DNA from: Paenibacillus_E allorhizoplanae
GTDB taxonomy: Bacteria > Bacillota > Bacilli > Paenibacillales > NBRC-103111
Direction of reading: 5' to 3'
Assembly (NCBI RefSeq): GCF_927798215.1
Contig: NZ_CAKMMW010000001.1
Location: forward strand, 186,001 to 250,000
Length of the DNA stretch: 64,000 bases
Positions 37,430-46,316 of this stretch are shown here, piece after piece. Made by a program: the position numbers and the translations under genes. Under the pieces are notes generated by a model that saw nothing but the letters and a program-made list of their open reading frames with translations, made no database searches and had not been told where the DNA came from. Position 1 is the first letter of the stretch. Each line of letters begins with the position of its first letter.

Positions 37430-37468
37430 CAAACTGCCTTCAACTTGGTAACAAGGTGGGGGCTGTTT
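37430..37468. repeat. Hairpin flanking tandem array 1 (right copy)
   Basis: AAACTGCC and CTTG pair with CAAG and GGCTGTTT across a 4-nt loop. The sequence is a diverged direct copy of the hairpin at 36936-36972, so the array is bracketed by two like elements. Confidence 0.6.
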
Positions 37469-37544
37469 GACGCTTAGGGTTGTACTTTTGCACTTTTTCA
37501 CGCTTCACAGCTGTATGCACGACATCAGCAAGGTGATTTTGAAG

Positions 37545-37780
37545 TTATAATCCTTCGCCAAATCCATGTCCCGTCTTCGAATAGGCAATCTCTGGTCCCA
37601 CGTCGAACGTCGAACTAACTTCCATGGAAACGCCGAACGTATCCGCAACAACTCATTTAATGGAAGTTACGATACGTTTTAGATCCCCATACGTCATGCG
37701 AACAGGATCTTCAATATAGGGATGCGCGATGCGTGGATCGTTCTGATCCTGCTCGTGGCTGAAGCAATCCTCAGACAATT
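37545..37780 (-). pseudogene. Decayed gene tail with in-frame stop, family not recognised
   Basis: One minus-strand frame reads protein-like on both sides of a TGA at 37653-37655: PYIEDPVRMTYGDLKRIVTS before it and TFDVGPEIAYSKTGHGFGEG after it, ending in TAA at 37545-37547. The TGA could derive from a Trp TGG codon. Further like sequence (NHLADVVHTAVKREKVQ) continues after that TAA toward the hairpin at 37430. The upstream side runs into the end of the esterase gene. I do not recognise the family. A C-terminal relic of a lost gene is the best reading. Confidence 0.4.
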
Positions 37781-38760
37781 TCCAACCCTGCATGCCCAAA
37801 ACATTCTTGAATGAATAGATGAACCCTCCGATGATGTTCTTCCCCTGTTTCATGACCAGAGAAAGGATAATCGTAGATGCGTTTCGGACAAGTCAGGCGA
37901 TTATATGCCGCATAGACCGTGTCTGGCATGCAGATCATATCCTTCCACCCTACGGACATTAACACGGGAACTTGGATGCGGTGAGCCAGATTTACAATGT
38001 CAAAATAGGATAACGTCGCTAACACCCCTTCCAGTTTGTCAGGGTGCCGTTTGACCAAATTAGCGATCTCTGATAAGGAACCCGTCGAGTTCAACACCCC
38101 ATACTCCAAGTGGCACATATTCGGAATACTGGCGGCCACCGCGGTAACCTTCGAACTTAGCGCACCAGCTAATAAGGCCATCCCGCCTCCTTGACTCGTG
38201 CCAACTGCAGCGATCCGACTCGTATCAATTTCAGGTTGAAGATAGGCAACCTCTACCGCTCGTACGACATCCGTTGCTAGCCCCATGTAATAGCTATTTT
38301 CTTTATCCAACACGTTTCTTGACACCCATCCATGAGCAGAACCGCATTGATCTTGCATATGATTGCCCGTCTCTCCGGTCTGACCTCTGGCATCAATCGC
38401 CAGCACGACGTAACCAAGCAGAAGCCATGTGGCATGCCGCTCTGGCAATCCCTTATCTCCCCCATAGCCGGGAAAAACAATAACACATGGCGGCTTCTCT
38501 GAAACTGGAGCACCCTCACGCATACGTTCAGGAACGAGGAACCAGGCATGGATTGGCGTCCCATCATGACCGAGATACGTCAGTTTATCGATCTTCACTG
38601 CTGGAAATAACGAGGGGTACTGCTCTCTTCGAATATCGAGCGGGAGCTTTCCAAGCTGTTCCAACTTATTGTCCCAGTAGGCATCGATGGCTACCGAATC
38701 CAACGTGATCTCTGCCTGATAGTTGGCTAACTCTTTTTTTCGCTTCGCGATGACCGTCAT
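37771..38760 (-). CDS. Acetyl-xylan-esterase-like hydrolase (AXE1/CE7 type)
   Basis: This 329-residue alpha/beta hydrolase resembles the CE7 acetyl xylan esterase/cephalosporin C deacetylase family. Its RGQ motif lies in AIDARGQTGETG (about 121-132) and the nucleophile Ser189 in VGTSQGGGMA. An acid Asp lies in VGWKDMICMPDTV and the catalytic His in FSGHETG. No signal peptide, so it probably deacetylates imported oligosaccharides. It starts 19 bp after an oxidoreductase gene and ends the long minus-strand run from 53.2 kb. Confidence 0.92.
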   Translation of the reverse strand: MTVIAKRKKELANYQAEITLDSVAIDAYWDNKLEQLGKLPLDIRREQYPSLFPAVKIDKLTYLGHDGTPIHAWFLVPERMREGAPVSEKPPCVIVFPGYGGDKGLPERHATWLLLGYVVLAIDARGQTGETGNHMQDQCGSAHGWVSRNVLDKENSYYMGLATDVVRAVEVAYLQPEIDTSRIAAVGTSQGGGMALLAGALSSKVTAVAASIPNMCHLEYGVLNSTGSLSEIANLVKRHPDKLEGVLATLSYFDIVNLAHRIQVPVLMSVGWKDMICMPDTVYAAYNRLTCPKRIYDYPFSGHETGEEHHRRVHLFIQECFGHAGLEIV

Positions 38761-38779
38761 TTGTCAAATGATCCTCCCT

Positions 38780-39865
38780 CTATTGCGGCTTATAGGTGAT
38801 CAGCATTTGATCGACCATCATTTTGAATATCGTCAAATCCTGCTTATAGTCTTCCGGTGTCGTCTTCAGGCTCTTATCCTGCGTGATGGATTCATGAAAA
38901 ATTTCCATTTCGATGGTGTAAGGATCTTTAAACGTCGGCCGATGGACCCGCTCCTCGTAAGCTTCTCCAACCGTTTCACCTACATGTAAGGTCGTTGGCA
39001 AATGCCGGATATAAGGTGTGTTGTACTGTATTTTCAACTGTTTCGTGGATCCGAACACCTCGATATGGGCATCGAAACGTCGGTTCTGATCTAGACCCGT
39101 TTCATACGTCGCGTAGAAGCCATCGTATTCGAAAGTAGCTGCCATACACGAACCCCCTTGCCATTGCACAGCGGAAACGACGCGATTCGGGACACCAATA
39201 AGCTCGCGCATTGCTGAAATATCATGTGAACCTAAGCCAAGCAGCAACGAATAGGCATTATAGATCTCCTGCGGAACCTCACCAATCGCTTGCTTCATTA
39301 ATCGTTGAGAGATGGTTTTGCGTTCGATAGCCGCTTCAGACGGAATGTCTGTAAAGCGATGAACAGTGCTTGTTTGATTCGTAAAAAAATGATTCATCCC
39401 AATAATGCCACGAATTACCGCATATTGAATGCGCCCCATATCTCTGACATCCTGGGCCGCCTGTGTAAATGCCGGTGCATACCGGCGCATATAGCCAACC
39501 ATGACCTTCACACCATGTTCATCTCGTGCTTTTATGATGGCGTCTGCCTCTTGTTGGGTCATCGTCATCGGTTTTTCAATAAACACATGTTTCTTCTGGC
39601 CGATTGCAGCAATCGCACATGTCGTATGATACTCGTTGCTATTTAAGATAAAAATAGCGTCAAGATCCGACTGCTTAACGAGCTCCAATGCATCTGTGTA
39701 CTGCTGGTGGACACCATATCGAGAACCTGCCCACTGCACTAAACCGGGAGATATATCACAGATCGCAGCTATTTCATAACATTCGCTTAGTGATTCTAGG
39801 ATCGGCAAATGAATTATTTGAGCAACCTCACCAAGCCCAATGACCCCAACTTTGAGTTTCTTCAT
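38780..39865 (-). CDS. Gfo/Idh/MocA family oxidoreductase, paralogue B
   Basis: This 361-residue dehydrogenase has the Rossmann motif VGVIGLGEVAQIIHLPILE and the EKP motif HVFIEKPMTMTQQEADAI. It is a clear paralogue of the protein at 34615-35706, with near-identical blocks such as MVGYMRRYAPAF and IRHLPTTLHVGETVGEAY. The two paralogues flank the LacI gene, tandem array 1 and the esterase gene. It lies 19 bp upstream of the esterase gene, so the two are co-translated. Substrate probably a sugar or glycoside released by the GH99-like and GH172 enzymes. Confidence 0.92.
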   Translation of the reverse strand: MKKLKVGVIGLGEVAQIIHLPILESLSECYEIAAICDISPGLVQWAGSRYGVHQQYTDALELVKQSDLDAIFILNSNEYHTTCAIAAIGQKKHVFIEKPMTMTQQEADAIIKARDEHGVKVMVGYMRRYAPAFTQAAQDVRDMGRIQYAVIRGIIGMNHFFTNQTSTVHRFTDIPSEAAIERKTISQRLMKQAIGEVPQEIYNAYSLLLGLGSHDISAMRELIGVPNRVVSAVQWQGGSCMAATFEYDGFYATYETGLDQNRRFDAHIEVFGSTKQLKIQYNTPYIRHLPTTLHVGETVGEAYEERVHRPTFKDPYTIEMEIFHESITQDKSLKTTPEDYKQDLTIFKMMVDQMLITYKPQ

Positions 39866-40180
39866 GTCAATAACCTACCTCCGATTAACTTCGTAAATTG
39901 AACGCTACTTCCACTACAACTAGTAATCGATTGTGGAAGAGCGGCATCTACCTGAACAGTACGATAGTTGAGCGTCGGTGTATATTTCAATTTGCGTCGA
40001 TTACTTCGAATCGATGTGCAATCCCCTTACAAGAACACTGCAAAATAAGCCGAAATCTTCAAAATCAGTTTTAATAGCCTTCTATTTCACTATCCTCATC
40101 AAACCCTGAGTCAGGACGGACCACCCCGTCTTCGGCGTGGTCCATGCTATCATTTATGCTTTGACACTATCATTTGACAC
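39866..40180. other. Intergenic stretch between GH99-like gene and oxidoreductase paralogue B
   Basis: This 315-bp stretch contains a hairpin (GGACCAC at 40118-40124 with GTGGTCC at 40137-40143), which may end or slow transcription after the GH99-like gene. A 50-codon open frame on the minus strand runs into the oxidoreductase start codon but has no recognisable family. No promoter is clear. Confidence 0.5.
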
Positions 40181-43100
40181 TTACTGTACGCTTCGTACAT
40201 TCACATCATCTAAATAGAAAGAATCGGTTGCCGCTGGATTATCGGTGTAAACCAATAGGACGACATCGGTCACTGTCCCTGTTTCACTAATGGTGTAATT
40301 CCCTTGCACCTGCGTCCAAGCTGAGGTACTCAGGCCAGCACTTGTCAGCATGGTCACTTGCTTCTGTACCCCATTCAACTTATACTGGATGCCCAATCGC
40401 AAGAATTCTCCAGCTGTTGACCCCGTGGCCAATTTGGCCCAAGCGGAATAGATATACGCCGCGCCTTTGACCACAGGCAGTGGGAATTGAAGGCTGCCAT
40501 AGCCATTCGACTTCGTGATTTTGACTGATTGTGCACCGGTATGATGCTCGGCAGTCGAAAGCAACTGGCTAATTTGCCAACCTGTGTAATGGGTCGCTGC
40601 GTCTTCGAAACCAGGATCCGTAATGAAATCCGGCCTTACTTCCACATCATCCAGATAAAACGCTTCTGACAAAGCAGGATTATCCGTGTAAATAAGCAAC
40701 CTCACATCGCTGACTAATCCAGTTTCATTAATCGTATACGTACTGGACGCTTGTGCCCAAGCAGTCGTCGTCAATGCAGCACTAGATGTCAGGATGACCT
40801 GTTTCTGCACCCCGTCCAAATTGTATTGAAGTCCCAGCTTTAACACTTGCCCCGCCGTAGATCCCGTTGCCAGTTTACCCCAAGCGGAATAATAAAATGG
40901 TTTGCCATTCACCACATCAAGTGGCATGTTTAGACTGCCGTAAGCGTTCGTCTTCGTAAGCTTCAAGGAATGTGTGCCTGTATGCATCTGGGCATTGCTT
41001 AACTGCGGCGTGACTTCCCAGCCTGAATAATGCATGTAGGTGTCTTCAAAGCTTGGATCAACAACTTGATTCGCGCCAACCGCAATGCCTGAGCTATCGA
41101 CAGCTCGAATGCTGTCAATGCTAAATGTTCCCGTGGTGGTCATCAAATCGAAACGAATTTGACGGATCGTCCCTGTCCACGCCGCATTTTCAAACATGGG
41201 GATATGATAAAGTGTCTGATTACCGCCATTTGACCCAATGTAGAATTGCACAGATTTCGCTTCATCCCAAGTCGTATCACTATTCGTGATAAAATAAATG
41301 ACGCCTGACCCTTCCGCGCTGCTAATCATTCGGATATCCAAATAAGATGCATCACTTGCAGCAAGCCCCAGCATATCACCCGAAACGATGCCTGGATCGG
41401 TCCCGGTTGACGTTCCACTATACGAGCCGCCAGCAACTGTTAGACCGCTAATCTGCTTCACATCTGTCCAGCCCTCACTGTTTCCTGCTGTGTTAAATTC
41501 CCATGACTTCGAATAGGTTCCGGTCAGAGCTGGTTTCTGCCAAACCTCACTGACGACCCGATCCGTTGGATAAAGGACATTGATCCGATTCTTCTGCGTG
41601 AGTGTTGGCACCGTGTCGGTATGTGCTCCCCCTGTGGTAAAGGTGCTTCGAATCGTGTCCATATAGTCAAAACCGTGCAATCCCGTTGGCATGAGGAAAT
41701 GACCTTCACCAAATTCATTCCAATTGTCAAGCATAATCATGCTCTTACCGAGAGAGCCAGCTGGCAAAGATGGAATGAACGTGTTCTTCGCCCAGTTCGC
41801 TAACGTGTTAAACTCGGTCACCGACGTCCAATACCCGCTCTTACCGAGCCATGGGAAGTCGTCACGCCCCATGCTGAGTGTCGGAATCACATCGAGAATA
41901 CCTGTGTTCTTCTGGTCATTCATGACCTTCTCTTGCAGATTAATATGCGAATTCACACCGCCGAAGTTATACGCATAGACAGAATCAAACCCTGCTGTAT
42001 TCAAATTATTTAACGAGGTAGAATCCGTGGAACTAGTCGGTGTAATCAGAATTAAATCCGTAAACCCAGCAGCTTGCACCGCTGTACGTAAGTAAGTGAT
42101 CTCATTCGTAGCAGCCGTCAGACTGCCGAAATCGCGAATCAAACCGTCCAGCTTATAGATGGAGAGGACCGGTTTATTGCCAATTTTCAAATACCTAGGA
42201 TCCTTGAAATAATATTCAATCCAATACGGCACGATATTGTTCTCAAAATCAGCCGCTCCTGACGAGAATGAACTCGTATTCTCCCACATAATCGTAAAAT
42301 TCATTTGATTGCTGTACTTGGCATTGAAGAATCCGTCGTGAAGTGCACTCCCTAAGTAAGGGTCTTTAATTGGCAAGCCTTCGTTGCCCCGTGGACGGAA
42401 CCAGCAATAATTCTCAAAATTGACGCCATGCTCCACCTTCCACTTGATCTCCCAATCGGCAGTCTCAGGACTTCCTTCGTCATAGAAACCGAGCAGCGGC
42501 GTGCGCTCCGGATAAGGGTTTATCGCGTCCCAACCTAGATGCGTGCCTTCTCGCCACATGGAGCAAGATTGCACCCCAATTTGATACGTAGGGGATGAAA
42601 CTTTCACTGGAGTAGGCACATAGTCTCCTGGGAGTGGATAGTCCTTGTATAGCCCAATATCGTCCACCCACATCAATTTGTTCGTACCATTAGGCGCAAA
42701 GAAACGAATCGTATCGATGCTCGTAATGGCTGTCGTGAATGCGGCATTCGTAACTAGCAGCTTTCCATTAAGATAGATGTCGGCTTTATCCGTTGACGGA
42801 TGCACCTTGACCATGAAGGCATACCAGACATTGGCTTTGTAATTGTAAAAGGGGACTGAAGTGCCTGAGCCGTTGACATAATTGAACTGTCCACTGGCGG
42901 TTGTCAACTTGACAGCGCTTGAACTGCCGCTTTTTAATTCGAAGACCATGCCGTCCGCTTTCGTTGGAATCAAGACTTTGAATTGGAAAATCTCATCATC
43001 ACTAAGCGCGGAGACGGTTTTGGATAAGGCCACACCACTTGTGGATGCAGATCCATCCAATTTCAGACTGTATACGTCTGGGCTCGTGGCACTCTTGTTC

Positions 43101-43861
43101 TGCTCGACAGCGATAACACCACCCGAATTAGTCGCCGTCCAATCCGCAGGCACATTCGTCATCGTGGAAATGAATTTCTCATTCACTGAATAGCCTTTGT
43201 AAATCTGAATTGGCGTGATGTAGACGTCACCCGTAGATGCTCCACCTGTTTGCATATACATGCCGTTCAGTTGACTAACGCTTTGAGTGAAATTCGCAGC
43301 GCTGGCCTTTAGTACGCCGTTCACATAGACATCCGTCTTGTCGGTATCGATGTTCGCGACAACCTTAAAGCCATATTCCGTATTAGCGGTGTAGGTCAGT
43401 AAGTTTTGCGCGCCTGAGGACGTATTCAGTACGAACTGATTAGAGCTCGTGGAGATACTTACGGCTGCAGTTGTATCGCTGCGCAACTGCCACCCAAGCC
43501 CATCAATGATCGCGCCAGGCTTGAAACGAAATTCCCAGACGACAATGCCGGATGTTTGCGTAACGAATGTATGATACATCGTCACCGGAAGCGTGGAGCT
43601 GGTATCGCTGAGCTTCATGTAGTTGTTGTAGGAGTACGTCATACTGCCGCCGCTTTGGTTCACATCCCAACCGGTCGCCGTGTATGTCGCATCTGGCTTG
43701 GCTTGTAGGAAGGAGAAGTTCTCATCCAACAAGTAACCGACCTGAACTGGCCCCCCTTCTGCTTTCACCGCTGTTGAGAATAAAGAAGAAAGAAGGAATA
43801 TACTCATGACAACCGCACAGATGAGAACCACTCTTGTCAAGATTGATCTTATCAACATCAT
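40181..43861 (-). CDS. Secreted GH99-like (WbsX) enzyme with carbohydrate-binding modules, copy 1
   Basis: This 1226-residue secreted protein has a signal peptide (hydrophobic core about 11-30, AVKAEG end). Two concanavalin-like modules follow (about 38-220 and 225-415), then a GH99-like/WbsX catalytic domain (about 430-780) with ENYCWFRPRGNEGLPIKDPY and DNWNEFGEGHFLMP (about 710-724, candidate catalytic acids). A beta-sandwich module (about 800-950) and two CBM4_9 modules (about 960-1090, 1095-1226) complete it. GH99 relatives are endo-acting on alpha-mannan-type chains; WbsX relatives act on surface glycans. Exact substrate unknown. It is homologous along its length to the protein at 46317 but has one more CBM. 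AGAGGAG precedes the ATG. Confidence 0.88.
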   Translation of the reverse strand: MMLIRSILTRVVLICAVVMSIFLLSSLFSTAVKAEGGPVQVGYLLDENFSFLQAKPDATYTATGWDVNQSGGSMTYSYNNYMKLSDTSSTLPVTMYHTFVTQTSGIVVWEFRFKPGAIIDGLGWQLRSDTTAAVSISTSSNQFVLNTSSGAQNLLTYTANTEYGFKVVANIDTDKTDVYVNGVLKASAANFTQSVSQLNGMYMQTGGASTGDVYITPIQIYKGYSVNEKFISTMTNVPADWTATNSGGVIAVEQNKSATSPDVYSLKLDGSASTSGVALSKTVSALSDDEIFQFKVLIPTKADGMVFELKSGSSSAVKLTTASGQFNYVNGSGTSVPFYNYKANVWYAFMVKVHPSTDKADIYLNGKLLVTNAAFTTAITSIDTIRFFAPNGTNKLMWVDDIGLYKDYPLPGDYVPTPVKVSSPTYQIGVQSCSMWREGTHLGWDAINPYPERTPLLGFYDEGSPETADWEIKWKVEHGVNFENYCWFRPRGNEGLPIKDPYLGSALHDGFFNAKYSNQMNFTIMWENTSSFSSGAADFENNIVPYWIEYYFKDPRYLKIGNKPVLSIYKLDGLIRDFGSLTAATNEITYLRTAVQAAGFTDLILITPTSSTDSTSLNNLNTAGFDSVYAYNFGGVNSHINLQEKVMNDQKNTGILDVIPTLSMGRDDFPWLGKSGYWTSVTEFNTLANWAKNTFIPSLPAGSLGKSMIMLDNWNEFGEGHFLMPTGLHGFDYMDTIRSTFTTGGAHTDTVPTLTQKNRINVLYPTDRVVSEVWQKPALTGTYSKSWEFNTAGNSEGWTDVKQISGLTVAGGSYSGTSTGTDPGIVSGDMLGLAASDASYLDIRMISSAEGSGVIYFITNSDTTWDEAKSVQFYIGSNGGNQTLYHIPMFENAAWTGTIRQIRFDLMTTTGTFSIDSIRAVDSSGIAVGANQVVDPSFEDTYMHYSGWEVTPQLSNAQMHTGTHSLKLTKTNAYGSLNMPLDVVNGKPFYYSAWGKLATGSTAGQVLKLGLQYNLDGVQKQVILTSSAALTTTAWAQASSTYTINETGLVSDVRLLIYTDNPALSEAFYLDDVEVRPDFITDPGFEDAATHYTGWQISQLLSTAEHHTGAQSVKITKSNGYGSLQFPLPVVKGAAYIYSAWAKLATGSTAGEFLRLGIQYKLNGVQKQVTMLTSAGLSTSAWTQVQGNYTISETGTVTDVVLLVYTDNPAATDSFYLDDVNVRSVQ

Positions 43862-43950
43862 AATCTCCTCTCGTAATGAAAATAACTCCTTTGCTTACGT
43901 TGTTCCGAGCGAGTCGATGCCATCGTAGGTGAAGGAGTGTTAGGTAGGTT

Positions 43951-45060
43951 TTATCTCGGCCATCTATGTGTAGATGGGGGTAATGCAGGAAAAGACACAT
44001 GAGGCTCAAGTTGATACCAATAAGCCACTGATGAAATATCATCTGATCGTTCAAACAGCCCCTTACTATCGTGACCGATCACTTGGATCGTGACCTTGAG
44101 ATCACTTTGGAAACGAATGGGATCAGGCAAATGCCAACGATACAACCCATGCATGGGAACTTTACTCCCATATTCACGATCTATTTTGGCGGAATCCTTG
44201 TAGTATTTGTACCCGAGAAAAGGCGTTGAATACGACTCAGGTTCTGTCTCGCCCGCAAAACACCAGGCACCTCCAACGTAATCCTCGGTTCCCGTTCCAC
44301 AAATGGTTGGCCAATCCGTGTCTCCATCTAGGAAGAACTTGATCTCGCCTTCCCCCCACCAATTCCGCTCCAACGTAGCCCAAGCCAGATAGGTGCCAAT
44401 ATAATGCCCGGCGCCTTCCACACCATCCAGAATCGTAAAGTCCTGCCCCAGTTCCGTCTGGCGCATCCTTCGCCATTGTGCATGAAAATACGCTGCATTC
44501 GCAGGCAATTCATCGACCAATGTGTAATTGAATGTATAGAAAAAACCATGAATATCTTCCGTATGTTGGTTCTCGATGGTGATTCTCGCGGATTTGTGGA
44601 ACGGCATCGAGAAATAACTATTCATGCCGCCAGTTGGATTCACGGAGATTGGCATTGAATTGACATTCGTCCTAATCCCAAAGCCATTACAGAAGAAATC
44701 TCCTAAAGGTACTTCCACAGATGGCGCGTCTTCATCATCCCAATACATGCGAATCACTAGGTCACGCAGGATATAGCTGCCTTCCTGAGCACGATGGTGA
44801 AGTTTATCTGTGACCGTTACCCAGAAATGCTGTAGAACACCAGGCCCTTGTATGTTGGCTATTGTGACCGTTTCACCTGCCTGAATAGCAATACAAGGAC
44901 GCCCTTTGCGGCCGATGCCAAGATGGTTTGCTGCTTGCCCTCCTTGCCCTTTATCACCGTTCGGATTCTCAGGCGAGATGGAACGACTTCGGGCATTCGT
45001 TACAAGTGAAGCGGCGGCTAACTCACTTCCATTGCCTGATTGTAGGTTCATAGGTAACAC
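43951..45060 (-). CDS. GH172 (DUF2961) glycoside hydrolase
   Basis: This 369-residue protein carries the DUF2961 fold. The N-terminal region reads NHLGIGRKGRPCIAIQAGET, followed by NIQGPGVLQHFWV; the core has MYWDDEDAPSVEVPLGDFF and the conserved ICGTGTEDYVGGAW. This is the family now classed as GH172, which includes difructose-anhydride and D-arabinan-cleaving enzymes. Length and motifs are complete. No signal peptide, so it acts inside the cell, unlike many relatives. It starts 19 bp after an oxidoreductase gene and lies 89 bp before the GH99-like gene copy 1. It likely trims imported oligosaccharides, possibly furanosides. Confidence 0.92.
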   Translation of the reverse strand: MLPMNLQSGNGSELAAASLVTNARSRSISPENPNGDKGQGGQAANHLGIGRKGRPCIAIQAGETVTIANIQGPGVLQHFWVTVTDKLHHRAQEGSYILRDLVIRMYWDDEDAPSVEVPLGDFFCNGFGIRTNVNSMPISVNPTGGMNSYFSMPFHKSARITIENQHTEDIHGFFYTFNYTLVDELPANAAYFHAQWRRMRQTELGQDFTILDGVEGAGHYIGTYLAWATLERNWWGEGEIKFFLDGDTDWPTICGTGTEDYVGGAWCFAGETEPESYSTPFLGYKYYKDSAKIDREYGSKVPMHGLYRWHLPDPIRFQSDLKVTIQVIGHDSKGLFERSDDISSVAYWYQLEPHVSFPALPPSTHRWPR

Positions 45061-45079
45061 CTCTTTACATGGAGTGACT

Positions 45080-46159
45080 TCACGCGAAATCTGTGCCTTT
45101 CTTCACTTCGTCGATGATACGAACAACTTCAAGCGCTTCTTCCATCCGAATTGGAAAAGGCTGATCAAGCCGATAAGCGGCATACAACTCATCCCAAATA
45201 TTGAAGGTTTGAGATGGTTTCACTGGTATACGCTTTTCGATCCATACCAACTGTTCGCTGGATTCATAAGTGCCCGTCTTGCCGAACGCTTCTCCAGGTG
45301 TTCCCGGATTAGCTACCAATTTAGCAAGCGGCACATCAGGATCCAAGTAGCGAAGATGAATGTCGTTATCAGTTAGCGAAAGGGCTCCTTTCGTTCCATA
45401 CACCATATAAGTAGGTGAGTTGATTGCGATTCCGCCGCTTATCTCCAAATCAACAATACGCCCGTTTTCTCCAGCCATAATAATTTTCAAATGATCTTCT
45501 GCATTTCCCGCAGCTACGACATGCTTCAGATCGCTCCACACCTGCTTCACAGGACTTTTCAGTAGCTGTAGCCCATGATCAATAATGTGCGGCCCCCAAT
45601 TTAACAGCTGCCCGCCGCCATAAGCTTTAATCGTCTGCCAGTCCGCACGGCGCTGATAATTATGCCGCGTGAGACGAATCTGATAGACATCGCCTAGAAT
45701 ACCGCTAGCGATAATTTCACTCACGTGCAGGAAATCAGGATCAAATCGCCGGTTATGACGGATGAAGATACGTCTGCCGCCTGCTTCCGCTGCCTTGCAA
45801 AGCTCGAGCGCTTCTTCATAGGTTTGTGCAAACGGTTTTTCGATCTGAATATCCTTGCCTGCGGCTAACGCGAGCATTCCGTGGGCGTAGTGGTCACTGG
45901 AGCGAGTCGCGATATCCACTAACTCGATCTCCGGATCTTGCACCATCTCTTCAATCGTCTCATACGCGCGGATCCCGTTTTCTTCCGCAGTTTGGCGCCG
46001 TAAGGCAATCGGATCTGTCACTGCCGTCACGATAAACTGCTCGGGCTTATGTTTCAATTCCCCATAATGGGCATTCCATCCAGCCCGCCCCAGCCCTGCT
46101 ATACCAACACGAATTGGCTTGATACTTTTTTCTACAGTTGGTTTCTCAACTTGTTTCAT
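45080..46159 (-). CDS. Gfo/Idh/MocA family oxidoreductase
   Basis: This 359-residue dehydrogenase has a Rossmann motif (VGIAGLGRAGWNAHYGEL), the EKP motif (KDIQIEKPFAQTYEEALEL) and a C-terminal domain with GGGQLLNWGPHIIDHGLQLL, where the catalytic His lies. It is not close to the two paralogues at 34615 and 38780. Family members oxidise sugars or glycosides. It is placed directly upstream of GH172 (19 bp), which suggests a joint reaction sequence. The N-terminal 15 residues are a polar extension; start supported by GGGAAAAGAG. Confidence 0.92.
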   Translation of the reverse strand: MKQVEKPTVEKSIKPIRVGIAGLGRAGWNAHYGELKHKPEQFIVTAVTDPIALRRQTAEENGIRAYETIEEMVQDPEIELVDIATRSSDHYAHGMLALAAGKDIQIEKPFAQTYEEALELCKAAEAGGRRIFIRHNRRFDPDFLHVSEIIASGILGDVYQIRLTRHNYQRRADWQTIKAYGGGQLLNWGPHIIDHGLQLLKSPVKQVWSDLKHVVAAGNAEDHLKIIMAGENGRIVDLEISGGIAINSPTYMVYGTKGALSLTDNDIHLRYLDPDVPLAKLVANPGTPGEAFGKTGTYESSEQLVWIEKRIPVKPSQTFNIWDELYAAYRLDQPFPIRMEEALEVVRIIDEVKKGTDFA

Positions 46160-46189
46160 CTCTTTTCCCTCCCGAGTGTTGACTTAATT

Positions 46190-46291
46190 CATACGTCTGG
46201 TTTGGTTGCGCTATCATTTTCGGCGACAGAGATGACACCTCCGTTGCTTGAAGCCACCGATGCGATTTCGATGAAAGATTGAAACAGCATC
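46190..46291 (-). pseudogene. Relic of a third GH99-like gene
   Basis: The minus strand encodes 33 residues ending in a stop. The part ASSNGGVISVAENDSATKPD aligns with NTGGLIEVAENKSATRPD and NSGGVIAVEQNKSATSPD in the two intact GH99-like proteins, preceded by a matching FI... start of that module. This is an internal piece of the second concanavalin-like module, now out of context. It lies between GH99-like copy 2 and the oxidoreductase gene, where a duplication or deletion between copies would leave such a scar. Confidence 0.75.
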
Positions 46292-46316
46292 GGTCGCTAT
46301 GAACGAAGGAACCAAA

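Noticed and set aside
39866..40030. About 50-codon open minus-strand frame running into the start of oxidoreductase paralogue B
   Set aside because: No start codon with a ribosome binding site and no recognisable family; could be a relic but the evidence is too thin.
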